A stretch of 13,932 bases of DNA, from contig JAFQUL010000001.1 of the NCBI GenBank assembly GCA_017408535.1, positions 1-13,932 on the forward strand, given 5' to 3'. Origin of the DNA: Clostridia bacterium (lineage in GTDB: Bacteria > Bacillota > Clostridia > Oscillospirales > CAG-272). Made by a program: the position numbers and the translations under genes. Below the pieces are notes generated by a model that made no database searches, had not been told where the DNA came from, and saw only the letters and a list, made by a program, of their open reading frames with translations. Below, one piece after another: positions 1 through 7,565 of the stretch. The stretch's first letter is position 1; every line of letters starts with the position of its first letter.

Positions 1-14
1 AAGGAGGATCGGAC

Positions 15-1934
15 GTGAACAACAAAAAGAAGAAAACTCTGAAAAAGGGCAGCGGTATACTTCACCTCTTAGACCGTTTTTCCGAGTATTTATACAAAAA
101 AGCCTCCACCAGCTTTACGGGACACTTTTTTGCATCGTCAAATGAGGAGTCAAGAAAGACAAAGAGGAAAAAGCTCACCGATCCCACATTCATCGGTACT
201 GTAAAAGAAAAGTTCAGACCGATTAGAAAGATCCTCTCAAAATGGATAGAGAGCAGTGTTATTGCAGAGGCACTGAGGCGTTTTGCCGCAGGCCTCAGCG
301 AGACCAGAATGAGAGTATACGGGTGGTTCTTCTTCTCCTTCGGTCTTTACTCTGCCGCACTTTATCTGTTCAAGCACCTTGCCGCTATTGAGAAGATCAC
401 CTCGATCGGGGTGCTGTACTGTCCTCTCTCGGTGGTTTTGATATCGCTCCCCATGCTACTGTCAAGAGATTCTCTTGTGGGTGCAATGCGTCGAAACCGC
501 ATCACAAGATTTTTATTAACAGACGTTATAGGTCTCAGAGAATCCCAGTTTGAGAGGCTGAACGGTAAGAGAGGAAAGAGTAATATCGCTTTCATCCTCG
601 GAATACTTCTCGGTTTCCTGTCACTTATCCTCTCCCCCGGATATATACTGTTATTACTTTTGTGTGCAGTAATTATGTACCTCATTTTTGCTGTTCCTGA
701 GGTGGGCATTACTCTTATATTTTTCTTTTTGCCCTTTGTGCGGACGATGACTCTTGCGATAGCGGTGCTGTATACTGCATTCTGCTATCTCATCAAGCTT
801 ATCAGAGGTAAGCGCACACTTGTTTTCCGCACTGAGGACACCTTCATCACTGTATTTATGGGTATGGTACTGTTCGGAGGCATCGTTTCCGTCAATCCCG
901 ACGGCTCTCTTCCCTCTGCTCTTATGATGGTCTGTCTGATGCTTGGATATTTCATAACGGTAAATCTCATAAATACCAGAGAGCTTCTTAAGAGAGTCAC
1001 GACGGCCACGGTCTCCTCTGCGGTAATCGTTTCTATCATTGGTATCTGCCAGTATTTCTTAGGCGAGGCATCACAGGTCTGGCAGGATATGACCATGTTT
1101 TCCGACATTGCCGGCAGAGTTACCTCTACCTTCGGTAACCCTAACATTCTTGCCGAATATATTATCATGGTATTCCCTGTTGCCGCCGCATTTTTCTTCT
1201 CATCAAGGGACCGCCGAGGGAAATTCAATTCTTTCCTTACCTGTGTCGCTCTCTTTTCCTGTCTGATACTCACGTGGTCAAGGGGCGGATGGCTGGGACT
1301 TATTATCGGAATGCTGATATTCTTCATATTCATGACAAGAAAGACTGTTACATTCCTGTTTTTTGCAGGTGTTTCCCTGCCGTTTCTCCCTCTCATTATT
1401 CCAGAAAATATATGGAACAGGTTCACAAGTATCGGCAATCTGGCAGATTCCTCTACGAGCTACAGAGTAAACATCTGGGAAGCATCCCTCAACATGCTCC
1501 GTGACTGCTTCGGCAGCGGTATAGGCATTGGTGAGGCCGCTTTCTCTCAGGTTTATCCTCTCTACGCATACGCAGGTGTAGAAAACGCACCCCACAGTCA
1601 CAATCTGTTTTTACAGATCGCACTGGAGCTGGGCATCATCGGTCTTACGGTCTTTACGGTAATAATGCTGATCTTTATAAAAAACAGCATTTCAAGAGCT
1701 GTAAACACTCGTGAAAGAAGACCCCGACTGCTTATACTTGGAGGTATGTGCGGTATTCTTTCGGTACTGGTTCAGGGTATGACGGATCACGTATGGTATA
1801 ACTACCGTATATTCCTTATGTTCTGGATGCTGTTCGGTCTTGTGTGCGCCTACAGACGTGTGGGGCTGGCACAAAAGGAGGACGATTATTTCAGACACAG
1901 CGATGGGAACGTCGCACAGGTTGATATTACCTGA
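15..1934 (+). CDS. O-antigen ligase / polysaccharide polymerase-like membrane protein (WaaL/Wzy family)
   Basis: The 639-residue product is a polytopic membrane protein. Residues 1-100 form a Lys/Arg-rich, probably cytoplasmic tail. About a dozen hydrophobic segments follow between roughly 103 and 612. WaaL-type hallmarks are visible: a GRVTSTFGNPNILAEY stretch at 367-382, TWSRGGW at 420-426 with the family's conserved arginine, a long loop at about 465-525, then HSHN at 527-530 followed by LFLQIALELGIIG. In this family that Arg and His are needed to transfer or polymerise undecaprenyl-linked glycans at the outer membrane face. The start is GTG, with AAGGAGG at 1-7 and a 7-nt spacer. The C-terminus (about 615-639) is short and hydrophilic. 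It is followed by two DUF4330 genes, consistent with a surface-polysaccharide operon that begins upstream. Ligase and polymerase cannot be told apart by sequence. The family call is firm and the substrate unknown. Confidence 0.88.
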   Translation: MNNKKKKTLKKGSGILHLLDRFSEYLYKKASTSFTGHFFASSNEESRKTKRKKLTDPTFIGTVKEKFRPIRKILSKWIESSVIAEALRRFAAGLSETRMRVYGWFFFSFGLYSAALYLFKHLAAIEKITSIGVLYCPLSVVLISLPMLLSRDSLVGAMRRNRITRFLLTDVIGLRESQFERLNGKRGKSNIAFILGILLGFLSLILSPGYILLLLLCAVIMYLIFAVPEVGITLIFFFLPFVRTMTLAIAVLYTAFCYLIKLIRGKRTLVFRTEDTFITVFMGMVLFGGIVSVNPDGSLPSALMMVCLMLGYFITVNLINTRELLKRVTTATVSSAVIVSIIGICQYFLGEASQVWQDMTMFSDIAGRVTSTFGNPNILAEYIIMVFPVAAAFFFSSRDRRGKFNSFLTCVALFSCLILTWSRGGWLGLIIGMLIFFIFMTRKTVTFLFFAGVSLPFLPLIIPENIWNRFTSIGNLADSSTSYRVNIWEASLNMLRDCFGSGIGIGEAAFSQVYPLYAYAGVENAPHSHNLFLQIALELGIIGLTVFTVIMLIFIKNSISRAVNTRERRPRLLILGGMCGILSVLVQGMTDHVWYNYRIFLMFWMLFGLVCAYRRVGLAQKEDDYFRHSDGNVAQVDIT

Positions 1935-1954
1935 GGATACGAAAGGAGATAAAA

Positions 1955-2446
1955 ATGGAAAGCAAAAAGAAAAAAGCCTTCAGATTCAATATAATTGATA
2001 TTATACTTATTCTCGTCATCCTTGCCGCAGTATCCTTCGTTGTATATTTGTTTTTATCCCGCGATAACGCATCTGACGGCGAGACCTTTAACGCCGAGTT
2101 CGTTATCGAGTCGAAGGAGATCAGAGAAGAGTTCTCAGGACTTATAAAACCCGGTGATATACTCTTCGATTCAGTTAAACAGGCAGAGCTGGGAGAGGTA
2201 ATATACGTAGAATACGTCAATGCTGTCAGAACAACGGTAAACAACGAGACAGGCGAACAGAAGGCCGTTGAAGTTCCGGGAAGATTAGACGTTTATATAA
2301 CTGTGCGTTCTACAAACGTGACCCACGATGGATGCTACAAGATCAACGGAAATTACGACCTTATGACCGGAAGTTATTTTTCTTACCGTGTGCCGGGATT
2401 TGCGGGTGAGGGCAGCTGTGTCTCGGCCAAAATACTGAACAAATAG
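1955..2446 (+). CDS. DUF4330 family single-pass membrane protein (first copy)
   Basis: The product has 163 residues: a short basic N-terminus (about 1-9), then one membrane segment at about 11-34 beginning FNIIDIILILVIL. The N-terminal FN(I/V)ID plus hydrophobic run is the signature I associate with DUF4330, a family without a defined biochemical role. The remainder is a predicted extracytoplasmic, beta-rich domain with a GDILFDS turn near residue 67 and a late YFSYRVPGFAGEG segment. The start is ATG, preceded by AAAGGAGA at 1942-1949. It begins 20 nt after the ligase-like gene and is followed 13 nt later by a paralogue, so the three are probably co-transcribed. The topology (N-in, single anchor, outside domain) is inferred. 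A helper role for the polysaccharide ligase is a guess from position only. Confidence 0.82.
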   Translation: MESKKKKAFRFNIIDIILILVILAAVSFVVYLFLSRDNASDGETFNAEFVIESKEIREEFSGLIKPGDILFDSVKQAELGEVIYVEYVNAVRTTVNNETGEQKAVEVPGRLDVYITVRSTNVTHDGCYKINGNYDLMTGSYFSYRVPGFAGEGSCVSAKILNK

Positions 2447-2459
2447 GAGGCTGAACGAA

Positions 2460-2960
2460 ATGGGTGAAAATAAAAAAAGAATGTTCCGATTCAACGTTAT
2501 TGACATCGTTATCATACTCATCGTCATTTGTGCCGCCGGCAGTGTTCTCCTGCGCCATAATCTTGACGAAAAGATCAGCATTTCCGGGCATAGCGAATCA
2601 GTAGAGATCAAGTTTCTTATTACCTCTCTCGATCACAGCTCGGGGGATTCACTCAAGGAAGGGGACAGCGTATTCCTCTCCTCCGGTACTACCCCCATCG
2701 GCACGCTCACCTCTGAAAAGACGATCATTCCCGCAGAAATGATACTGACTCTGTCAGACGGCAGTGTTGTCAGATCAGAGTCTCCCGGAGCAGAAAAGAT
2801 CGACCTCAGAGGAAGTATACTGTCAAGCGGAGTCTTCGGAGAGGACGGCAGTTTTATGCTTAACGGCAACACTTTTATAGCTCCCGGAATGACTCTCTCT
2901 TTCTACACAGAGAACATTATCACCGACTGTACCGTCACCGAGATAAAAAGAGTGGATTAA
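2460..2960 (+). CDS. DUF4330 family single-pass membrane protein (second copy)
   Basis: The 166-residue product is a tandem paralogue of the preceding gene. KKRMFRFNVIDIVIILIVI aligns directly with KKKAFRFNIIDIILILVIL of the first copy, and a GDSVFLSS turn matches GDILFDS. It has a basic N-terminus, a membrane anchor at about 11-32, and an extracytoplasmic domain of about 130 residues. The downstream domains have diverged strongly, which suggests an old duplication rather than a recent one. The start is ATG with AGGAGG at 2445-2450. That ribosome site overlaps the TAG stop of the first copy, which points to translational coupling. It appears to be the last gene of the ligase/DUF4330 unit, but I see no convincing terminator in the following 60 nt. 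Function is unknown. Confidence 0.82.
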   Translation: MGENKKRMFRFNVIDIVIILIVICAAGSVLLRHNLDEKISISGHSESVEIKFLITSLDHSSGDSLKEGDSVFLSSGTTPIGTLTSEKTIIPAEMILTLSDGSVVRSESPGAEKIDLRGSILSSGVFGEDGSFMLNGNTFIAPGMTLSFYTENIITDCTVTEIKRVD

Positions 2961-3017
2961 TAGTGGTTTTTACTGCACAAAAAGGCCTCTTACCGTAAAA
3001 ATTATGCAGAAAAGCTA

Positions 3018-3046
3018 TTGATTTTATTTTAAATCTTTGATATAAT
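3018..3046 (+). promoter_or_regulatory. Sigma-A promoter for ptsH
   Basis: The -35 is TTGATT (3018-3023), the spacer is 17 bp, and the -10 is a perfect TATAAT (3041-3046). This places transcription start near 3053 and gives a leader of about 70 nt, which includes a small AGCGC/GCGCT hairpin (3074-3091). Confidence 0.78.
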
Positions 3047-3124
3047 ATAACCGAATAAAAAGTTCATAAACTACAGCGCCCTAAAAGCGCTTTAATTACT
3101 ATTTTTACAGGAGCGTCAATAAAT

Positions 3125-3388
3125 ATGATCTCGATGGATGTTACTATTAAAAACAACGTTGGTCTCCACGCACGTCCGGCTACATTTTTTATTCAGAAGG
3201 CTAATTCATATAAAAGTTCTATTTGGGTCGAGAAGGAAGACCGCAGAGTTAACGCCAAGAGTTTGCTCGGCGTGCTGTCTCTCGGTATAGTTAAGGGTAT
3301 GACTATTACTCTCATTGCTGACGGCATAGACGAAAGTGATGCTCTTGAGGGTCTTTCCACTCTCATCAATACCGGCTTCAGCGAATAA
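3125..3388 (+). CDS. ptsH: HPr family phosphocarrier protein
   Basis: The 87-residue product has the length and layout of HPr, the small cytoplasmic carrier that takes phosphate from enzyme I and passes it to sugar-specific PTS permeases. The active-site motif GLHARPA places the phosphorylated histidine at residue 15, its canonical position. The VNAKSLLGVLSLG segment places the regulatory serine at residue 46, the site used by HPr kinase in Firmicutes for CcpA-dependent catabolite repression. Having both residues argues for true HPr rather than Crh, which lacks His15. The ATG at 3125 has AGGAG at 3109-3113. An internal ATG at 3134 would be too far from it and would break the H15/S46 numbering. 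The gene has its own promoter and a downstream hairpin terminator. No ptsI lies next to it here. Confidence 0.93.
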   Translation: MISMDVTIKNNVGLHARPATFFIQKANSYKSSIWVEKEDRRVNAKSLLGVLSLGIVKGMTITLIADGIDESDALEGLSTLINTGFSE

Positions 3389-3411
3389 GCTCAGAAAGCG
3401 GGAATAATTTT

Positions 3412-3470
3412 AACGGACTTGTAATTTCGCTGCGGAAAAGTAGATGAAATTTGGGTCCGTTTGTTTTTTT
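3412..3470 (+). terminator. Intrinsic terminator between ptsH and uvrC
   Basis: The arm AACGGACTT (3412-3420) pairs with GGGTCCGTT (3453-3461) in 9 bp, including two G-U pairs. An inner AATTT/AAATT helix (3423-3427 with 3447-3451) extends the stem. A T-rich tail ends in seven Ts at 3464-3470. The tail directly abuts GGAG (3471-3474), the ribosome site of uvrC. Confidence 0.7.
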
Positions 3471-3481
3471 GGAGTTGCAGA

Positions 3482-5314
3482 GTGAATGAACGCTTAGACA
3501 AGCTCAGAGAAAAGGCAAACTCCCTGCCTCTGTCCTCCGGCATATACATTATGCGGGATTCCCGTGGGGAGGTTATTTATGTCGGCAAGTCACGAAAGCT
3601 CAAGAACCGTGTTTCAAGCTATTTCAGCGAAACACCCAAGGGCATCAAGACCGCTAAGATGGTCAGCCGTGTTGCCGACTTTGACTATATTCTCTGTGAT
3701 AATGAGATAGAGGCACTTACACTTGAGAACAGCCTCATTAAGCAATACTCACCAAAATATAATATAAAACTCAAGGATGCGAAATCCTATCCTTATATAA
3801 AGGTGTCTGTAAAGGACGATTATCCCAACCTCTCAATGACACGCTCACGTATAGGGGACGGTGCAAAATATTTCGGTCCTTATTCTTCAAGCGCAACTGT
3901 ATACGATATTATCGGAACACTGAAGAAGACCTTCGGTCTGCCATCCTGCAAGCATAAGTTTCCTCAGGATATCGGCAAGGTGCGCCCCTGCATTTACAGC
4001 CAGATCGGCAGATGTATGGCTCCCTGCAGCGGAAAGGTGTCAAGATACGAATACGTATCTGCTGTGAACTGTGCTCTTGACGTACTTTCAGGCGATATTG
4101 CCGATGCGGCAAAAAACCTTGAAAAGAAAATGTACGAGTATTCCGAGGCAGAGCAATTTGAGGCCGCCGCCCGATGCCGTGATACCATCGTCTCACTTGA
4201 GAAGCTGAGGGACAGGCAGAAGGCAGTTACCGACCCCAAGGCTGAGCACGATATATTTGCACTGTACCGTGACGAGATGTGCTCTGTCATCTCGGTCCTC
4301 ATTATCCGCGGCGGCAGAATAACGGACAATGAGCAGTTTACCTTCTCAGCTGACGAGATACTTGAGCCTGAAAATATTTCTTCCTTTATATTCGGGTTCT
4401 ACCGGAGACGTGAATACGTACCGAAGGACGTGCTCATCGGTTTTGATATCCCGGAGGAGGATGCAGAGGATCTTCGCGACTCTCTCTCAGAGATGAGCAA
4501 AAGAAAGGTCCGCCTTCACCACCCGGAGAGAGGCGAGCTTAAGGCTCTTTGCGATATGGCATACGCCAATGCGGAGCAGAATGCAACACACTACAAGAAA
4601 AAGACGGAAAATGAAAATGAGGCTCTGGCAGGTCTTGCGGTCCTGCTGGGACTTGAGGTATATCCCGAGAGAATAGAGGCATACGATATATCCAACATCG
4701 GTCGGGAGCACAAGGTTGCCGGCATGGTAGTAATGGAGAACGGTGTGCTCAAGCGCAGTGACTACAGATCCTTTAAGATAAAAACTGTGGAGGGTCAGGA
4801 TGACTATGCTTCAATGAGAGAGGCAATCTCGAGACGTCTCGGTCATATAGGAGACGAGTCCTTCCCTCCTCCGCCCGATCTTATTCTTCTTGACGGCGGT
4901 AAGGGACACGTTTCTGTCATAAGACAGCTGACAGAGGAGATGGGCTGTGACATTCCCGTGTTCGGTATGGTAAAGGATGAATACCACAAGACCCGCACTC
5001 TCACCGACGGTGAAAGCGAAATAAGCATTGCGAAAAAGCAATCGGTATTCATGATGATATACAAGCTTCAGGAAGAGGTACACCGCTACACCTACTCCAG
5101 AATGGACAGTGCAAAGAGGAAATCTCTGCGCACATCCTCACTTGAAAAAATAAAGGGGATCGGAGAAAAAAAGGCAAAGATACTCCTTAAAGAGCTGGGC
5201 TCTCTTGCGGCGGTCAGATCGGCTGACGTAGCCTCCCTCTCCGAAGTCAAGGGAATAACCGCCCGTGACGCAGAGGAGATATACAGCTATTTTAACGACA
5301 AGAAAGGCAGATAA
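3482..5314 (+). CDS. uvrC: UvrABC system protein C (excinuclease subunit)
   Basis: This is the nucleotide excision repair nuclease that makes both incisions around a UvrB-bound lesion. The N-terminal GIY-YIG domain has GIY at 20-22 and YVG at 33-35. Four cysteines C156, C170, C178 and C182 (CX13CX7CX3C) match the Fe-S ligand pattern known in UvrC. A UVR-type helical segment lies near 200-225. The RNase H-like C-terminal nuclease shows D402 (YDISNIG), D471 (LLDGGKGH) and H534 (EVHRYTYSR), and tandem helix-hairpin-helix motifs run from about 558 to the end. I chose GTG 3482 (610 aa) because GGAG at 3471-3474 is 7 nt upstream. A longer reading from TTG 3461 would start inside the terminator's 3' arm and T-tail. 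rsmD follows after 3 nt. Confidence 0.96.
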   Translation: MNERLDKLREKANSLPLSSGIYIMRDSRGEVIYVGKSRKLKNRVSSYFSETPKGIKTAKMVSRVADFDYILCDNEIEALTLENSLIKQYSPKYNIKLKDAKSYPYIKVSVKDDYPNLSMTRSRIGDGAKYFGPYSSSATVYDIIGTLKKTFGLPSCKHKFPQDIGKVRPCIYSQIGRCMAPCSGKVSRYEYVSAVNCALDVLSGDIADAAKNLEKKMYEYSEAEQFEAAARCRDTIVSLEKLRDRQKAVTDPKAEHDIFALYRDEMCSVISVLIIRGGRITDNEQFTFSADEILEPENISSFIFGFYRRREYVPKDVLIGFDIPEEDAEDLRDSLSEMSKRKVRLHHPERGELKALCDMAYANAEQNATHYKKKTENENEALAGLAVLLGLEVYPERIEAYDISNIGREHKVAGMVVMENGVLKRSDYRSFKIKTVEGQDDYASMREAISRRLGHIGDESFPPPPDLILLDGGKGHVSVIRQLTEEMGCDIPVFGMVKDEYHKTRTLTDGESEISIAKKQSVFMMIYKLQEEVHRYTYSRMDSAKRKSLRTSSLEKIKGIGEKKAKILLKELGSLAAVRSADVASLSEVKGITARDAEEIYSYFNDKKGR

Positions 5315-5317
5315 AAA

Positions 5318-5881
5318 ATGATGCGAATAATAACCGGACTTGCTAAAGGATGCCGTCTTGATACACTTGAGGGTGAAAACACACGTCCTACGGGTGAACG
5401 TGTAAAGGAAGCAATGTTCTCAATGATACAGTTTGATATAGAGGGAAGAAACGTTCTTGATCTCTTTGCAGGCTCGGGACAGCTGGGACTTGAGGCTCTC
5501 AGCCGCGGCGCCAGCCACGCAACATTCCTTGACGTGTCAAAGGATGCTGTAGAGATAATTAAGAAAAACGCTCAGAAGACCAAACTTATAGACAGATGCA
5601 CTATCTCCTCCGGAGATTTTGCTACCTTCTTCAGAGCGGGCAGAAAAAAATTCGACATTGTTTTTCTTGATCCCCCATATAAGTCTGAGCACATGACAGC
5701 GGCACTTAAAAAGCTCAGGGACAGCGGATTTCTTAACAACGGCGCGCTTATCGTCTGCGAAAGCGAGACCGGGGACGTATTCGGTGACAGTCCTGAGCTT
5801 GAGGACAGCTACGAGGTACTGAAGAACTCCCGACACGGCAGAGCTTATATCACTCTGCTCTCAAAGAAAAAGGATGTGTGA
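5318..5881 (+). CDS. rsmD: 16S rRNA (guanine(966)-N(2))-methyltransferase
   Basis: The 187-residue product is a class I SAM-dependent methyltransferase of the RsmD family, which methylates G966 of 16S rRNA. The family's TRPTGERVKEAMFSMI block is at 22-37. The SAM-binding motif LDLFAGSGQLGLEALSRGA is at 47-65 and the catalytic DPPY at 118-121 within FDIVFLDPPY. Length is typical. Two ATGs are adjacent (5318 and 5321). The first is the better distance from the weak AAAGG at 5302-5306, but most relatives begin MRII, so either is possible. It starts 3 nt after uvrC. Its TGA overlaps the region just before coaD, an rsmD-coaD pairing that is very common in bacteria. Confidence 0.95.
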   Translation: MMRIITGLAKGCRLDTLEGENTRPTGERVKEAMFSMIQFDIEGRNVLDLFAGSGQLGLEALSRGASHATFLDVSKDAVEIIKKNAQKTKLIDRCTISSGDFATFFRAGRKKFDIVFLDPPYKSEHMTAALKKLRDSGFLNNGALIVCESETGDVFGDSPELEDSYEVLKNSRHGRAYITLLSKKKDV

Positions 5882-5883
5882 AC

Positions 5884-6387
5884 ATGACCGACAAAAGGAT
5901 AGCACTGCTTACCGGCAGCTTTGACCCGCTGACCTACGGACATTACGACATTGCCATAAGATGTGCAAAGCTGTTTGACACAGTATACGTAGTAGGCTTT
6001 TATAACAGCGAAAAAAACGGAATGTTTACCCCCAAGGAGCGTCTTAGCATTCTCAGAGATGCATTTGCCGGTCACTCTAACATAAATACGGACGTGTCTG
6101 ACGGAATGGTAGCTGAATATGCCGAGAAGATAAACGCCGGCGTAATAGTAAAGGGACTGCGAACTACAGCGGACTTTGAGTATGAATACAGTCTCGGAGA
6201 GATCAGCCGCAGGCTGTCTCCCGAGGTTGAGACTCTGTTTATGCCATCAAAGGCTGAGCTTGCCTATATCAGCTCAAGCTACGTCAGGGAGCTGATAAAG
6301 TACCGCAAGCCTCTTGAGGGTGCAGTGCCGGACGGTGCTCTCGAGCTTCTGTACCGGCTGAGAGACGAAAAATTTCCGCAAAAATGA
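5884..6387 (+). CDS. coaD: Phosphopantetheine adenylyltransferase
   Basis: This enzyme of coenzyme A biosynthesis transfers AMP from ATP to 4'-phosphopantetheine, giving dephospho-CoA. It is a cytoplasmic, Rossmann-like nucleotidyltransferase. The signature TGSFDPLTYGH at 10-20 holds the T-x-G-H nucleotide-binding motif (T17, H20). The C-terminal ISSSYVR at 129-135 is the second nucleotidyl-transferase signature. The mid-region KGLRTTADFEYEY (90-102) corresponds to the usual RGLR-DFEYE block, with Lys in place of the first Arg. The ATG at 5884 gives 167 residues, close to the usual 160-165, and has AAGGA (5870-5874) at 9 nt. GTG 5878 is in frame but only 3 nt from that site. It is the last gene of the uvrC-rsmD-coaD run. 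Confidence 0.95.
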   Translation: MTDKRIALLTGSFDPLTYGHYDIAIRCAKLFDTVYVVGFYNSEKNGMFTPKERLSILRDAFAGHSNINTDVSDGMVAEYAEKINAGVIVKGLRTTADFEYEYSLGEISRRLSPEVETLFMPSKAELAYISSSYVRELIKYRKPLEGAVPDGALELLYRLRDEKFPQK

Positions 6388-6415
6388 TTATTACCTAAAC
6401 TCTCGTCAAAAAATA

Positions 6416-6444
6416 TTGCAACCGGGAGTGAAATGGTGTATAAT
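6416..6444 (+). promoter_or_regulatory. Sigma-A promoter for the ilvE operon
   Basis: The -35 is TTGCAA (6416-6421), the spacer is 17 bp, and the -10 is a perfect TATAAT (6439-6444). The predicted leader is only about 40 nt, so there is no room for a T-box leader. Just downstream of the -10 is the 12-bp palindrome AAGAATATTCTT (6455-6466). Confidence 0.75.
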
Positions 6445-6490
6445 ATAATTTCATAAGAATATTCTTTTTTGATTATCGGAGGATAAATAA

Positions 6491-7561
6491 ATGCTTAACA
6501 TCAGAATCGAACCCATCGCACAGAAAAAGCCCAAGCCTGACCAGGACAAGCTTGGCTTCGGTAACTACTTTACCGATCATATGTTCATGATGAACTACAC
6601 CGAGGGTAAGGGATGGTACGATCCCCGCATAGTTCCCTACGGTGATATAGCTCTCCCCCCTGCAGCAATGGTATTCCACTATGCTCAGGAGATGTTCGAG
6701 GGTCTTAAGGCTTACTATACCGCTGACGGTACCGTTCAGCTTTTCCGTCCTCAGAAGAACATTGAGAGAATGAACAACACAAACGAGAGAATGTGTATCC
6801 CCAAGATCGATCCCGACGATGCTCTTCAGGCTATCAAGGCTATCGTTGACTACGATAAGGATTGGATCCCCACCGCTGAGGGTACTTCTCTTTACATCCG
6901 TCCCTTTATCATTGCAACTGATGAGCACCTTGGCGTTCATATAGCTAAGAACTATATCTTTGCTATCATTCTTTCTCCCGTAGGCTCTTACTATCCTACC
7001 GGAATCAACCCTGTTAAGATATACATTGAGACCGAGTACGTCCGCGCTGTTAAGGGCGGTACCGGATATGCAAAGGTGGGCGGTAACTACGCTGCTTCCC
7101 TCAAGGGTCAGGAAAAAGCAGAAAAGCTCGGCTATGCACAGGTTCTCTGGCTTGACGGTATCCACCGCAAGTATATCGACGAGGTTGGTGCAATGAACGT
7201 GTTCTTCGTAATAGACGGCGAGGTTGTTACTCCCGCACTTGACGAAGGCAACATTCTCCCCGGTGTTACCCGTGATTCCTGCCTTGCTCTTCTCCGCAGC
7301 TGGGGTCTGAAGGTCTCTGAGCGCAGAGTTTCCATTGATGAGCTTGTAGAGGCTTACGATGCAGGCAAGCTTGACGAGGCATTCGGTACCGGTACTGCTG
7401 CAGTTATCTCCCCCATCGGCGAGCTTAACGACAACGGAAAGATCATGACTCTCTCTGACGGTAAGATCGGTCCTATCTCCCAGCGTCTGTATGACACCCT
7501 CACCGGTATTCAGTGGGGCAAGAAGGAAGATACCTTCGGCTGGACTGTCAAGGTAAACTAA
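6491..7561 (+). CDS. ilvE: Branched-chain amino acid aminotransferase
   Basis: The 356-residue product is a fold-type IV PLP enzyme of the BCAT group. It interconverts leucine, isoleucine and valine with their 2-oxo acids, using glutamate/2-oxoglutarate. The PLP lysine is K195 in YAKVGGNYAASL, matching the AK-x-GGNY motif of known BCATs. Other family blocks are FEGLKAYY near 75, YIRPFIIATDEHLGVH around 135-150 and GTGTAAVISPIGEL near 300. Length fits the larger BCAT-II type, not the ~310-residue E. coli form. The ATG has GGAGGA (6478-6483) at 7 nt. Codons are strongly biased (ACC, ATC, CTT), suggesting high expression. It has its own promoter and is followed after 4 nt by a pseudouridine synthase gene. 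Confidence 0.95.
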   Translation: MLNIRIEPIAQKKPKPDQDKLGFGNYFTDHMFMMNYTEGKGWYDPRIVPYGDIALPPAAMVFHYAQEMFEGLKAYYTADGTVQLFRPQKNIERMNNTNERMCIPKIDPDDALQAIKAIVDYDKDWIPTAEGTSLYIRPFIIATDEHLGVHIAKNYIFAIILSPVGSYYPTGINPVKIYIETEYVRAVKGGTGYAKVGGNYAASLKGQEKAEKLGYAQVLWLDGIHRKYIDEVGAMNVFFVIDGEVVTPALDEGNILPGVTRDSCLALLRSWGLKVSERRVSIDELVEAYDAGKLDEAFGTGTAAVISPIGELNDNGKIMTLSDGKIGPISQRLYDTLTGIQWGKKEDTFGWTVKVN

Positions 7562-7565
7562 TACA

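Noticed and set aside
785..1438. A - strand open frame opposite the ligase gene (about 217 codons)
   Set aside because: It is fully antisense to a well-supported membrane protein, and I see no ribosome site or recognisable motif in it.
2964..3002. Possible terminator after the second DUF4330 gene
   Set aside because: TTTTTAC and GTAAAAA can pair, but the stem is 7 bp and mostly A-T, the loop is about 20 nt and no T-run follows.
6399..6429. Inverted repeat ACTCTCG/CGGGAGT flanking the ilvE -35
   Set aside because: Seven pairs with one G-T across a 17-nt gap and no T-tail. It is not a terminator, and it is too imperfect to claim as an operator without conservation data.
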